The notes: generated from the sequence alone by a model not told the origin. A stretch of DNA of 64,000 nucleotides from JBBRVP01 sp038246785 (GCA_038246785.1 JBBRVP010000014.1:11102-75101), one strand, 5' to 3'. Numbered from the stretch's first letter, positions 49,994-59,094 are shown. Made by a program: numbers and translations.

Positions 49994-50044
49994 CTGTGAG
50001 GGGCGCCTTCATCCAATCGGATGGGATGAAGGTGCCCCTCACAG
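49994..50044. repeat. 21-bp imperfect inverted repeat (GTGAGGGGCGCC type)
   Basis: The left arm 49994-50014 begins CTGTGAGGGGCGCC and ends TTCATCC; the right arm 50024-50044 is its reverse complement except for one base. The loop is 9 bases. The K+ channel stop codon lies inside the right arm, so it may also act as that gene's terminator. Confidence 0.9.
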
Positions 50045-51094
50045 CGGCTGGCGACCCTCGGGCGCATCCAGAACCGGCTCGGCTGACCCCACCCGGGCGA
50101 CGTAGAGCAGCCGGTCACCCGCGCGTAGCGGGTCGGCCCGCTCGTCGTCGTAGTGCAGCGTCGCGCCGTCGCGGACCACGGCCACCACAGGAAGCCCGAG
50201 GCCGCGTGGGGACCGGCCCACCTCCCCCGGCGTCGCGGGCCGCTCCCGCATGTCCAGCCCGGTGCCGGAGGCCAACAGGTCCTCGATGACGCCGACCGCA
50301 CGCGGGCTGTCGGTGGCAAGACCGAGCAGTCGACCGGCCGCCGACGCCGAGGTGATCACCACGTCGGCTCCGCTCTGCCGCGCGAGGTCGGCGTTCTGTT
50401 CCTCGCGCACCGATGCCACCACCGGGACGCGCGGCGCCAGGTGGCGCACGGTCAGCGTTGCCAGCACGGCGGTGTCGTCGCGGTCCACGGCCACGATGAC
50501 CCCGCGGGCCCGCGGCACCACCGCCTCGGCCAGCACGCCCTCGTCGGTCGCCGATCCGAGGACGGCGTGCATCCCGTCCACGGTGGCCTCCTCGACCCTG
50601 CGCTGGTCGGTGTCGATCACGACAATGCCCTCGGGCGGCTGGTCGCGCTCGCGCAGCGACCGCACGGCGCTGCGTCCCTGCGCGCCGTAGCCGCAGACGA
50701 CGACGTGGTCGTGCACGGTCGACCTCCAGCGGGTGACTCGGAAGTGCTCTCGGGACCGCTCGGTGAGCACCTGGATCGTCGTACCGATGAGCACCAGCAC
50801 GAACAGGAAGCGCAGCGGCGTGACGAACAGCGCGTTGGTCAACCGCGCGCTGGGGCTCACCGGTGTGATGTCGCCGTAGCCGGTCGTCGAGAGCGTGACG
50901 GTGGTGTAGTAGAGCGCGTCGACCGCCGACAGGGACCCGTCGGAGGCGTCGCGGTAGCCGTCGCGCTCGGCCAGCACCACGACCCAGTTGACGAGCACGA
51001 TGAGCACCGCGATCCCCACCCGGCGGGCGATCGCGACCGCCGGGTGCAGGGGCGCACCCCTGGGCGGGCGCAGCCGCCACGTCCGGTCTTCCAC
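50039..51094 (-). CDS. Two-TM potassium channel with RCK (TrkA-N/C) domain
   Basis: This 351-aa protein has helix 1 at ~23-42, a pore loop with selectivity filter 'TLSTTGYGD' (70-75) and helix 2 'LRFLFVLVLIGTTIQVL', then an RCK-N Rossmann domain 'DHVVVCGYGAQGRSAVRSLRERDQPPEGIVVIDTD' (G-x-G-x-x-G nucleotide site) and an RCK-C domain ending 'PLRAGDRLLYVARVG'. Such channels open in response to nucleotides or ions bound by RCK and set membrane potential. GTG at 51094. It lies between sulP and an ECF sigma gene, all on the minus strand but with gaps. Confidence 0.92.
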   Translation of the reverse strand: MEDRTWRLRPPRGAPLHPAVAIARRVGIAVLIVLVNWVVVLAERDGYRDASDGSLSAVDALYYTTVTLSTTGYGDITPVSPSARLTNALFVTPLRFLFVLVLIGTTIQVLTERSREHFRVTRWRSTVHDHVVVCGYGAQGRSAVRSLRERDQPPEGIVVIDTDQRRVEEATVDGMHAVLGSATDEGVLAEAVVPRARGVIVAVDRDDTAVLATLTVRHLAPRVPVVASVREEQNADLARQSGADVVITSASAAGRLLGLATDSPRAVGVIEDLLASGTGLDMRERPATPGEVGRSPRGLGLPVVAVVRDGATLHYDDERADPLRAGDRLLYVARVGSAEPVLDAPEGRQPL

Positions 51095-51106
51095 GTCCGG
51101 CCGGGC

Positions 51107-52093
51107 TCAGCCCGTGAGCCGGTCTGGCAGCCCGAAGAGCGGGAAGTAGCGGGCCGTGTCGAGGTAGAACGTGATGCCGGCGATCCGGCCGTCCGCGACC
51201 TCGAGCACCTGCAGCGCCCAGGGCGCGTGCTCGCCGGGACGCCCGCTCGGCTTGTACTGGCCGTACGCCGGCGCTGCGTTGGCCGCCGTCGGCACCAGCC
51301 GTGACCCGCGGCAGCCGGCCCCGGGGCCCAGGCACCAGCGGCGGATGTCGTCGTGGGTCGCCAGCCACAGGGCGTACGGCGGCATCGACCACGCCGCGTC
51401 CTCCTGGAGCAGGGACGTGAGCGCGTCCATGTCGTAGCGCTCGAAGGCGTCGACGTAGCGGTCCAGCAACCCCTGCTTGGCTTCGCCGAGCGTTCGCGGC
51501 GGCTCGTCCGCGTCCACGTCGCGGGCGGCGAGGGTGGCGCGGGCCCGCTGCAGCGCGCTGTTGACTGCCGGGACGGTGCTGTCGAGCAGCTCGGCGACCT
51601 CCGCGGCGCGCCACTGCAGGACCTCCCGAAGGATCAGCACGGCCCGCTGCAGCGGCGGCAGGTGCTGCAGCGTGGCCACGAAGGCCAGCCGAACCGAGTC
51701 CCGCCACTCGGCGAGCTCGGCCGGGTCGGCACCCGGACCGCGCAACCGCGCGTCGGGCGCCGGCTCCACCCAGGTGGCCGCCGGCAGCTCGGGGCCGAGC
51801 AGTCGCGCCTCGGCGGCCTGCGCCGGGCCGAGGTCCATCGGCAGCGCGCGGCGCTGGCGGCCCTTGAGCATGTCGAAGCAGACGTTGGTGGCGATGCGGT
51901 AGAGCCACGACCGCAGCGCCGAACGACCCTCGAAGCGGTCCAGACCGCGCCAGGCCCGCACGAGCGTCTCCTGCACGGCGTCTTCGGCCTCGAACGCCGA
52001 CCCGAGCATCCGGTAGCAGTATCCGGTGAGCTCGGGTCGGTGCTGCTCCAGGCGGCGCTCGTCGTCGGGCGCAAGCTGGACCGGTGCGCTCAC
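51107..52093 (-). CDS. ECF-type RNA polymerase sigma factor with SnoaL-like C-terminal domain
   Basis: This 328-aa factor has region 2 at ~20-90 ('LTGYCYRMLGSAFEAEDAVQETLVRAWRGLDRFEGRSALRSWLYRIATNVCFDML', including the -10 contact helix) and region 4 at ~140-195 ('LQHLPPLQRAVLILREVLQWRAAEVAELLDSTVPAVNSALQRARATL'). A ~120-residue SnoaL/NTF2-like domain follows ('LLDRYVDAFERYDMDALTSLL'). The extra domain marks the actinobacterial TIGR02960/SigJ-like groups, in which it can control activity without an anti-sigma factor. No anti-sigma gene is adjacent. GTG at 52093 follows AAGGAG by 7-8 bases. Its regulon is unknown. Confidence 0.92.
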   Translation of the reverse strand: MSAPVQLAPDDERRLEQHRPELTGYCYRMLGSAFEAEDAVQETLVRAWRGLDRFEGRSALRSWLYRIATNVCFDMLKGRQRRALPMDLGPAQAAEARLLGPELPAATWVEPAPDARLRGPGADPAELAEWRDSVRLAFVATLQHLPPLQRAVLILREVLQWRAAEVAELLDSTVPAVNSALQRARATLAARDVDADEPPRTLGEAKQGLLDRYVDAFERYDMDALTSLLQEDAAWSMPPYALWLATHDDIRRWCLGPGAGCRGSRLVPTAANAAPAYGQYKPSGRPGEHAPWALQVLEVADGRIAGITFYLDTARYFPLFGLPDRLTG

Positions 52094-52223
52094 CCGAGGT
52101 CTCCTTCCCGAGGTGCGGAACGGCAGGCGGTCGGCCCGCCCCGGCTCGTACCGTACGACGTCTCACCGACACGCCGCGGCCCCGTCCGCGGCCGTGGCCG
52201 CGGCCAAGTGATCGTGTCGGCGG

Positions 52224-53621
52224 TCAGGGTCGGAACTCCGGCACCGGGGTCGGCTCGGTCATCCGGGTCCGCTGGGCCAGGTAGACGGGGATCCCGAGCA
52301 GGAAGGCCACTCCGGCGAACACGAACGGCAGGTACTCCTCCCACAGCGACTGGCCGGTGTTGCGGGAGTACCAGATGAACAGGATCGAGAACACCAGCGC
52401 CACGACGGCCACGGCGACGTCCCGGACGAACCTCGGCGTCTTCAGCGTCCGGTTGTCCTGCACCCGCCACCTGATCTGCGCCAACGCGGAGAACGCATAG
52501 GGGATCGCCGCGGTGATGCCGGACATGAACACCAGCGTGTTGAACACGGTGTATCCGGCCGACCCGGCGTAGGACAGCACCATGGCGATCGACGCGAGCG
52601 CCGTCGACGCGATGATGCCGAACCGGGGGACGCCGCGATCGGACAGCCGCCCGAACTGCTGCGGGAACAGCCCGTCCTTGGCCGCGGCGAGCGGCATCTC
52701 GGCGCAGATCATGGTCCAGCCGTTCAGGGCGCCGAACCCGGAGATCACGACCAGTGCGGCCATCGTGTAGCCCGCCCAGGTCCCGCCGAAGATGTCGTTG
52801 ATCGCGGTGGAGAACGGTGCGGTGGAGTCGGCGAGGCCACCGCTTCCGACGATCCCGAAGACCGCCACGAGGGAGAGCAGGTAGACCACAGCGGTGCCGA
52901 GCGTCCCGAAGATGGTGGCCCGTGACACGTTGCGGTCCGGGTCCTTCACCTTGGCCGCGGCCACCGCCGCGGTTTCGACACCGAGGTAGGAGAACAGGCA
53001 GAGCGCCATCGCTCCGCCGACCGCCGAGATGCTGCTCTCCCCGCTGGTGTTCCACGGCGTGAAGTTGCCGGAGCTGATGAAGAAGAGCCCCACCGTCGAC
53101 ATGAACACGAGCGGGATAAACTTCAGGATCGACGTCCACAGCTGCACGGAGCCCATGTTCTTCACGCCGCTGAGGTTGATGGCGGCCGGGATCCACAGCC
53201 CGACCAGGGCGAGCACGATCGAGAACAGCTTCGCGCCGTCCTTGTTGACGAACTCCTGCACGTAGAGCACCCAGCCGACCACGATGGCCGCGTTCCCCGC
53301 CCACGCGGTGATCCAGTAGAGCCAGGCGTTGGAGAATCCCGCCAGGTTGCCGAACGCCGAGCGTGCGTAGGCGTACGGACCGCCGTCGGCCGGCAGCCGC
53401 CTGGACATCGCGGCGAACATGACGGCCAGGGCCAGGGCGCCGATCGTCGTGAGCGCCATTGCCAGCAGGCTGATCGGTCCGTAGGCCGCCAGGGAGCCGG
53501 GAAGGTTGAAGATCCCGACGCCGATGATGCTGCCGACGATCAGCGCAGTCGCCTGGGGCAGCGCCAGCGTCCCGCGTGCCTCACGTGGCCCCCGGTCGTC
53601 CACCGTTGCCGTCCGTGCCAT
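52224..53621 (-). CDS. arcD: APC-family amino acid transporter, likely arginine/ornithine antiporter
   Basis: This 465-aa protein has about 12 hydrophobic helices and the APC opening 'LALPQATALIVGSIIGVGIFNLPGSLAAYG' (unwound G-S-I-I-G-V-G-I-F of helix 1), 'GPYAYARSAFGNLAGFSNAWLYWITAW' and 'LFSYLGVETAAVAAAKVKDPDRNVSRAT', where F-S-Y-L-G-V-E-x-A is typical of ArcD/AdiC-like antiporters. It diverges from the arc operon, which gives the substrate: arginine in, ornithine out. That role is inferred from context. ATG at 53621 has GGAGGGTG upstream. Confidence 0.85.
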   Translation of the reverse strand: MARTATVDDRGPREARGTLALPQATALIVGSIIGVGIFNLPGSLAAYGPISLLAMALTTIGALALAVMFAAMSRRLPADGGPYAYARSAFGNLAGFSNAWLYWITAWAGNAAIVVGWVLYVQEFVNKDGAKLFSIVLALVGLWIPAAINLSGVKNMGSVQLWTSILKFIPLVFMSTVGLFFISSGNFTPWNTSGESSISAVGGAMALCLFSYLGVETAAVAAAKVKDPDRNVSRATIFGTLGTAVVYLLSLVAVFGIVGSGGLADSTAPFSTAINDIFGGTWAGYTMAALVVISGFGALNGWTMICAEMPLAAAKDGLFPQQFGRLSDRGVPRFGIIASTALASIAMVLSYAGSAGYTVFNTLVFMSGITAAIPYAFSALAQIRWRVQDNRTLKTPRFVRDVAVAVVALVFSILFIWYSRNTGQSLWEEYLPFVFAGVAFLLGIPVYLAQRTRMTEPTPVPEFRP

Positions 53622-53680
53622 CGCAGCACCCTCCGTTCGAGGCGGACACCTGAGGTCGCCCGCGCGCGCAACCTGCGCGC

Positions 53681-53716
53681 CAGCGCTCGTCCACGCTAGA
53701 CCGCCGGCAGCGCTCG
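53681..53716. promoter_or_regulatory. Candidate control region of the arc locus
   Basis: In the 255-base gap between arcD and the arc operon, CAGCGCTCG occurs at 53681-53689 and 53708-53716. A TAGCGT box (minus strand, 53692-53697) between them could be the arcD -10. On the plus strand TTGACT lies near 53783. Sites are by eye; no ArgR-type box was recognised. Confidence 0.25.
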
Positions 53717-53876
53717 CGGACAGCCGACCGTCGTCGCCGCACGCCGCGCTACCCGGCCCTGGTCCGCTCGGCCTGGATGGGGTTGACTGCCGTGGGCGAC
53801 GTACGCGGCGGCGAGGGCTGGGCCGACGGTACGACCGCTGGTGGCGTTCTGCGTCGGCACACCCGGGAGGTCGTCC

Positions 53877-55100
53877 ATGGCGTTCCACGTCGACTCGGAG
53901 GTCGGTCGACTCCGGCAGGTGATCATGCATCGGCCGGGGCTCGAACTCACCCGCCTCACCCCGTCCAACGTGCACGAGCTGCTCTTCGACGACGTGCTGT
54001 GGGCCGGGCGGGCGCGCCTGGAGCACGATGCCTTCGCTCGAGCGCTCCGTGAGCGCGGCGTCACCGTCCACCTGTTCGGTGACCTGCTGACCACGGCGCT
54101 CGACCAGCCCGGCGCGCGAGAGTTCCTCCAGGACCACCTCACCACCGCCACGCAGTTCGGGCCGGCCCTGGACCGCCCGCTCGACGAGTTCGTCGCCGCC
54201 ACCCCGGCCGCACGGCTGGCCGAGCTGCTCATCGGCGGAGTGCTCAAGGCCGACGTGCCCACACCGGAGGCCACCAGCCTGCTGTGGTCCTACCTCGACG
54301 ACGACGACTTCCTCTTCACCCCGCTGCCCAACCACCTGTTCCCGCGCGACAGCAGCGCCCTGGTGTACGGCGGCGTGGTGGTCAACCCGATGTCGGAAGC
54401 CGCTCGCACGCGCGAGACCATGCACGCGCGACTCATCTGGAACTACCACCCGACCTTCCGTGGTGCCGGCCTGCACTTCTACTACGGCAACGACGACGCC
54501 GACCACGGGCCGGCGACCGTCGGCGGCGGCGACATCCACGTCCTGGGCAACGGCGCGGTCATGGTGGGGCTGGGCCAGCGGACGACACCGCAGGGCGTCG
54601 AGATGCTCGCCCGCGGCTTCTTCAGGTCCGGCCAGGTGAGCAGGGTGGTCGCGGTGGAGCTGCCCAGGGAGCGGGCGTTCATGTACCTCGACACCGCGCT
54701 GACCATGGTCGACCGGGACGCCTTCTCGGTCTACCCCTACCTCGACCTGGCACTGCGTTCCTACGTCCTGACCCCCCGAGGGAACGGCGGCGACTACACC
54801 GTCGAGGAGAGCACCGATCTGTTCGGCGTGGTCGCCGATGCCCTGGGCGTGGACAAGGTGCGTGTGCTCAAGGCTCCGATCGACGTCAAGGGTGCCGAGC
54901 GTGAGCAGTGGGACGACGGCAACAACTTCCTCACCGTCGCGCCGGGCGTGGTGGTCGGCTACGAACGCAACACGACGACGAACGGCTACCTCGCCGACGA
55001 GGGCATCGAGGTGATCGCGATCTCCGGCTCCGAGCTCGGGCGCGCCCACGGCGGGCCGCGGGCCCTGACCTGCCCACTCGCGCGCGATGCGGTGGCCTGA
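53877..55100 (+). CDS. Arginine deiminase paralogue lacking two catalytic residues
   Basis: This 407-aa protein of the guanidino-modifying fold is clearly a sister of the next gene (very similar along the whole length). It keeps the nucleophile Cys399 ('ALTCPLAR'), Asp158 ('LFPRDSS') and Asp272 ('YLDT'). But the Glu of the E-G-G-D motif is Gly216 ('TVGGGDIH') and the His of H-L-D-T is Tyr270 ('FMYLDT'). In Pseudomonas arginine deiminase these are Glu224 and His278, needed for catalysis. It is therefore probably inactive or altered, not decayed: the frame is intact and well conserved. ATG at 53877 follows GGGAGG by 6 bases. First gene of the arc operon. Confidence 0.88.
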   Translation: MAFHVDSEVGRLRQVIMHRPGLELTRLTPSNVHELLFDDVLWAGRARLEHDAFARALRERGVTVHLFGDLLTTALDQPGAREFLQDHLTTATQFGPALDRPLDEFVAATPAARLAELLIGGVLKADVPTPEATSLLWSYLDDDDFLFTPLPNHLFPRDSSALVYGGVVVNPMSEAARTRETMHARLIWNYHPTFRGAGLHFYYGNDDADHGPATVGGGDIHVLGNGAVMVGLGQRTTPQGVEMLARGFFRSGQVSRVVAVELPRERAFMYLDTALTMVDRDAFSVYPYLDLALRSYVLTPRGNGGDYTVEESTDLFGVVADALGVDKVRVLKAPIDVKGAEREQWDDGNNFLTVAPGVVVGYERNTTTNGYLADEGIEVIAISGSELGRAHGGPRALTCPLARDAVA

Positions 55101-55160
55101 CGCCGCCCGGCCGGACCCGCGTACCCGCGCAGCTGCCAGCGGAAAGGACGAGACGACATC

Positions 55161-56411
55161 GTGACGACAGGCGCCGTGACCACCGATACCACCTACCACG
55201 TCGACTCCGAGGTCGGCCGGCTCCGGCAGGTCATCCTGCACCGCCCGGGCCTCGAGCTGTCCCGGCTCACGCCGTCCAACATCGAGGACCTGCTCTTCGA
55301 CGGCGTCATGTGGGCCGAGCGCGCCCGCGCGGAACACGACGCGTTCGCCGAGAAGCTGCGCCAGCGCGGGGTCGTCGTGCACTACTTCGCCGACCTGCTC
55401 GCCGAGGCGCTGGACCAGGCTGGCGCACGCGACTTCCTCAAGCAGCGGCTGACCAACGCCACCCAGTTCGGGCCGGCACTGGACGAGCCGCTCGACGAGG
55501 TCGTCGACGCGACGCCGGCCGCGCGACTGGCCGAGCTGCTCATCGGCGGCGTGCTCAAGCGCGACGTCCCCGATCCCGGCACCTCGAGCCTGCTCTGGTC
55601 GCACCTGGACGCGGAGGACTTCCTGCTCACCCCGCTGCCCAACCACCTGTTCCAGCGGGACAACAGCGCGTTCGCGTACGGCGGGCTGTCGGTCAACCCG
55701 ATGGCCAAGCCGGCCCGTAAGCGCGAGACGCTGCACTCGCGCATCATCTGGAACTTCCACCCGCTGTTCCGTGACGCCGGGCTGCACTTCTACTACGGCA
55801 ACGACGACGCGCGGCACGAACCGGCGACCGTCGAGGGCGGCGACATCCTCGTCATCGGCAACGGCGCGGTCATGATCGGCATGGGCGAGCGCACGACGCC
55901 ACAGGGCGTGGAGGTGCTGTCCCGGCACTACTTCGAGTCGGGCATGGTCACCAAGGTGATCGCCGTCGAGCTGCCGAAGACGCGGGCCTTCATGCACCTC
56001 GACACGGCGATGACGATGGTCGACCGGGACGCGTTCTCCTGCTACCCCTACCTCGACCTCGCGCTGCGCTCCTACACGCTCGTTCCCCGGGGCAGCGGGG
56101 GTGACTACGACGTGACCGAGAACAGCGACCTGTTCGGCGTCGTCGCCGAGACGCTCGGCGTCGACAAGATCCGCGTGCTCAGGACGCCGATCGACGTCAA
56201 GGGCGCCCAGCGCGAGCAGTGGGACGACGGCAACAACTTCCTCGCCGTGTCCCCCGGCGTGATCCTCGGGTATGAGCGCAACACCACCACCAACACCTAC
56301 CTCACCGACGAGGGCATCGAGATCGTGCCCATTGCCGGATCCGAGCTCGGGCGCGGTCGCGGCGGCCCGCGGTGCATGAGCTGCCCGATCGAGCGTGCCG
56401 CAGCCGTCTGA
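55161..56411 (+). CDS. arcA: Arginine deiminase
   Basis: Hydrolyses arginine to citrulline and ammonia. The 416-aa protein has all expected active-site residues: Asp167 ('LFQRDNS'), Glu225 ('TVEGGDIL'), His279 and Asp281 ('FMHLDT') and nucleophile Cys408 ('CMSCPIER'). Numbering is within one or two of the Pseudomonas enzyme. GTG at 55161 lies 60 bases after the paralogue, with a GGAAAGGA-type ribosome site about 10 bases upstream. This is likely the working deiminase of the pathway. The + strand cluster continues with arcB and arcC. Confidence 0.96.
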   Translation: MTTGAVTTDTTYHVDSEVGRLRQVILHRPGLELSRLTPSNIEDLLFDGVMWAERARAEHDAFAEKLRQRGVVVHYFADLLAEALDQAGARDFLKQRLTNATQFGPALDEPLDEVVDATPAARLAELLIGGVLKRDVPDPGTSSLLWSHLDAEDFLLTPLPNHLFQRDNSAFAYGGLSVNPMAKPARKRETLHSRIIWNFHPLFRDAGLHFYYGNDDARHEPATVEGGDILVIGNGAVMIGMGERTTPQGVEVLSRHYFESGMVTKVIAVELPKTRAFMHLDTAMTMVDRDAFSCYPYLDLALRSYTLVPRGSGGDYDVTENSDLFGVVAETLGVDKIRVLRTPIDVKGAQREQWDDGNNFLAVSPGVILGYERNTTTNTYLTDEGIEIVPIAGSELGRGRGGPRCMSCPIERAAAV

Positions 56412-56436
56412 AAACCGCCGACGAAGGAGACCCTGC

Positions 56437-57444
56437 ATGCCCGTCAACCTGCGCCATCGTGACTTCCTCAAGGAGATCGACTTCACCAAGACCGAGCTGG
56501 CGTTCCTGCTCGACCTGGCCCGCGACCTCAAGCGGGCCAAGTATGCCGGCACCGAGGTGCAGCGGATGCGCGGCAAGAACGTCGCGCTCATCTTCGAGAA
56601 GACGTCGACCCGTACGCGCTGCGCGTTCGAGGTCGGCGCGTACGACCAGGGTGCGCGGGTGACCTATCTCGACCCGCAGTCCTCCCAGATGGGCCACAAG
56701 GAGTCGACGGCCGACACCGCGCGGGTGCTCGCTCGCTACTACGACGCCATCGAGTTCCGTGGCAAGGCCCAGTCGATGGTGGAGGAGCTGGCGGCCTACT
56801 CCGACGTCCCCGTCTACAACGGGCTCACCGACGAGTGGCACCCCACGCAGATGATGGCCGACTTCCTCACCATGATCGAGCACGGGCGTGGACGTCCGGT
56901 CGAGGAGACCTGTTATGCCTATCTCGGCGACGCCCGCTCCAACATGGGGCGCTCGCTGCTGGTCACGGGGGCGATCATGGGCGCCGACGTTCGCATCGGC
57001 GCGCCACGCGAGCTGTGGCCGTCGCAGGAGGTGCAGGACATCGCCCACGAGCGCGCCGCCGAGTCGGGCGCCCGGGTGACGCTCACCGAGGACACCGGCG
57101 AGGCGCTCGAGGGCGCGCACTACGTCCACACCGACGTGTGGGTGTCGATGGGTGAGCCGAAGGAAGTCTGGAACGAGCGGGTCGCGCTGCTCACGCCGTA
57201 CCAGGTCAACGCCGAGGCGTTGAAGCGCACCTGCCGCCCCGACGCGCGCTTCATGCACTGCCTGCCGGCCTTCCACGACGCCAACACCGTGGTGGGCGCG
57301 GACATCGCCGAGAAGACGGGGATGGCCAACGGCCTCGAGGTCACCGACGATGTCTTCGAGTCGGCGGCCAACATCGCCTTCGACCAGGCCGAGAACCGGC
57401 TCCACACCATCAAGGCGATCATGGTCGCCACGATCGGGGACTGA
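56437..57444 (+). CDS. arcB: Ornithine carbamoyltransferase, catabolic
   Basis: In this operon it would split citrulline and phosphate into ornithine and carbamoyl phosphate. The 335-aa protein has the carbamoyl-phosphate loop 'FEKTSTRTR', 'WHPTQMMADFLTM', 'YVHTDVWVSMGEP' (the S-M-G ornithine loop) and the 'MHCLPAFHD' motif with the catalytic Cys. ATG at 56437 follows GAAGGAGA by 5-7 bases. Direction (catabolic) is inferred from its place between arcA and arcC; the sequence alone does not separate ArcB from ArgF. Confidence 0.94.
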   Translation: MPVNLRHRDFLKEIDFTKTELAFLLDLARDLKRAKYAGTEVQRMRGKNVALIFEKTSTRTRCAFEVGAYDQGARVTYLDPQSSQMGHKESTADTARVLARYYDAIEFRGKAQSMVEELAAYSDVPVYNGLTDEWHPTQMMADFLTMIEHGRGRPVEETCYAYLGDARSNMGRSLLVTGAIMGADVRIGAPRELWPSQEVQDIAHERAAESGARVTLTEDTGEALEGAHYVHTDVWVSMGEPKEVWNERVALLTPYQVNAEALKRTCRPDARFMHCLPAFHDANTVVGADIAEKTGMANGLEVTDDVFESAANIAFDQAENRLHTIKAIMVATIGD

Positions 57445-58370
57445 TGCTCGTCGTCGTGGCGCTGGGCGGCAACGCGCTGCTGCAACGCGGCCAGAAGCCC
57501 GACGCCGACACGCAGGTCGCCAACGTTCACCGCGCGATCGAGGCGCTCGCCCCGCTGGCGCACGACCACCAGCTCGTCCTGACCCACGGCAACGGCCCGC
57601 AGGTCGGTGTGCTCGCGCTGCAGAGCGCCGCGGACCGTTCGCTGTCCGAGCCGTACCCGTTCGACGTCCTCGGGGCGCAGACCCAGGGCATGATCGGTTA
57701 CTGGCTGCACCAGTCGCTGCAGAACGCCCTGCCGGGCCGCCAGGTCGCCACCCTCCTGTCGCAGACGCTGGTCTCGGCAGCCGACCCCGCCTTCGCGGAC
57801 CCGACGAAGTTCGTCGGACCGATCTACCAGGAGGAGGAGGCCAAGCGCTTCGCGGCCGAGCGCGGCTGGGTCGTCAAGCAGGACGGCCAGCACTGGCGGC
57901 GCGTCGTCCCCTCGCCGCTCCCGCAGCGGGTCGTCGAGACGCGGCTCATTCGGCTGCTGCTGCAGTCCAACGCGATCGTCGTCACCGCTGGCGGTGGCGG
58001 CGTGCCCGTCATGCGCAACGAGCGGGGCCAGCTCGAGGGCGTCGAGGCCGTCGTCGACAAGGACCTCACCGCGTCGCTGCTGGCCGAGGCGCTCGAGGCC
58101 GATGCCCTGCTGCTGCTCACCGACGTCCCGCGCGTGCTCCGCGACTACGGCACGCCTGAGGAGACGCCTATCGCCAACTCCACACCGGCCGAGCTGCGCC
58201 GGCTGGACTTCGCGACGGGCTCGATGGGGCCGAAGGTCGACGCGGTGTGCCGCTTCGTCGAGATGACCGGCGACATGGCCGCCATCGGCGAGCTCAGCGA
58301 CAGCGTCAAGATCATCGAAGGGACGGCGGGCACCATCGTCACGCCGAGCGGGCGGTATCCGGAGGACTGA
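57444..58370 (+). CDS. arcC: Carbamate kinase
   Basis: Transfers the phosphate of carbamoyl phosphate to ADP, yielding ATP, CO2 and ammonia: the energy-giving end of the pathway. The 308-aa amino-acid-kinase fold has 'LVVVALGGNALLQRG' (Lys-less glycine loop), 'VLTHGNGPQVGVLALQ', 'VVTAGGGGVPV' and 'DKDLTASLLAEALEADALLLLTDV', then 'FATGSMGPKVDAVCRF'. Its ATG shares one base with the arcB stop, so they are coupled. Last gene of the arc operon; the 126 bases after it hold no identified feature. Confidence 0.96.
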   Translation: MLVVVALGGNALLQRGQKPDADTQVANVHRAIEALAPLAHDHQLVLTHGNGPQVGVLALQSAADRSLSEPYPFDVLGAQTQGMIGYWLHQSLQNALPGRQVATLLSQTLVSAADPAFADPTKFVGPIYQEEEAKRFAAERGWVVKQDGQHWRRVVPSPLPQRVVETRLIRLLLQSNAIVVTAGGGGVPVMRNERGQLEGVEAVVDKDLTASLLAEALEADALLLLTDVPRVLRDYGTPEETPIANSTPAELRRLDFATGSMGPKVDAVCRFVEMTGDMAAIGELSDSVKIIEGTAGTIVTPSGRYPED

Positions 58371-58496
58371 GGTTCTGCGCGCGAGCGCGTAGCCGACCCG
58401 GGCGCGCCTGCTCCACCCGAAGCCGATGACTCCTCGGCGCACGGGCGGTCTGTTGAACGGGAGCAACCATCCGTACCAGACCGAAGGAGGCTCACC

Positions 58497-59081
58497 GTGC
58501 GCAAGCTGGTGGTCACCGAGTTCATGTCGCTGGACGGCGTCGTGCAGGCGCCGGGCCACCCGGAGGAGGACACCGAGGGCGGCTTCACGCACGGCGGCTG
58601 GCAACGGCCGTACTTCGACGACGTCTTCATGGAGCAGGCCGCGCGCGGGATGGCCGAGACCGACGCGCAGCTGTTCGGGCGCAAGACCTTCGACGGCATG
58701 GCGGCCTTCTGGCCGACGGTGGGCGACGACGATCCGTTCGCCAAGCACCTCAACCACGTGCAGAAGTACGTCGCCTCCCGCACGCTGACCCAGGCCGCCT
58801 GGCAGCCCACGACGGTGCTCCACGGCGACGTCCCCGCACAGGTCCGCGAGATCAAGGAGCGGCACGGCGGCACCATCTCGGTGCTGGGCAGCGCCGACCT
58901 CGTGCAGACGCTGGTGGCGCACGACCTGGTCGACGAGTACTCCCTCGCCGTCCACCCGATCGTGATCGGCGGCGGCAAGAAGCTCTTCCGTGACGCCGAG
59001 CCGATCCGCGCGCTCGAGCTGGTCGACTGCACGACGACGACGACCGGCGTCCTGCTCGCCACCTACCGTCCGGTCCGCTGA
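58497..59081 (+). CDS. Dihydrofolate reductase-like protein (RibD C-terminal domain family)
   Basis: This 194-aa protein opens 'RKLVVTEFMSLDGVVQAPGHPEED', the usual start of stand-alone RibD_C/DHFR-like proteins, then 'AQLFGRKTFDGMAAFWP', 'KYVASRTL', 'ISVLGSADLVQTLVAHDLVDEYSLAVHPIVIGGGKKLF' (NADPH-binding and C-terminal beta sheet). It should bind NADPH and reduce an unknown substrate; it lacks the classic folate-specific core of housekeeping FolA. GTG at 58497 follows GAAGGAGG by 6 bases. It is convergent with the TfoX-like gene. Confidence 0.88.
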   Translation: MRKLVVTEFMSLDGVVQAPGHPEEDTEGGFTHGGWQRPYFDDVFMEQAARGMAETDAQLFGRKTFDGMAAFWPTVGDDDPFAKHLNHVQKYVASRTLTQAAWQPTTVLHGDVPAQVREIKERHGGTISVLGSADLVQTLVAHDLVDEYSLAVHPIVIGGGKKLFRDAEPIRALELVDCTTTTTGVLLATYRPVR

Positions 59082-59094
59082 CTGGCTTCGGTGC

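Noticed and set aside
53622..56591. In-frame upstream extension of the arcD frame across the arc operon (up to 1455 residues)
   Set aside because: The extension is antisense to both arcA genes; the transporter has a good ATG and ribosome site at 53621.
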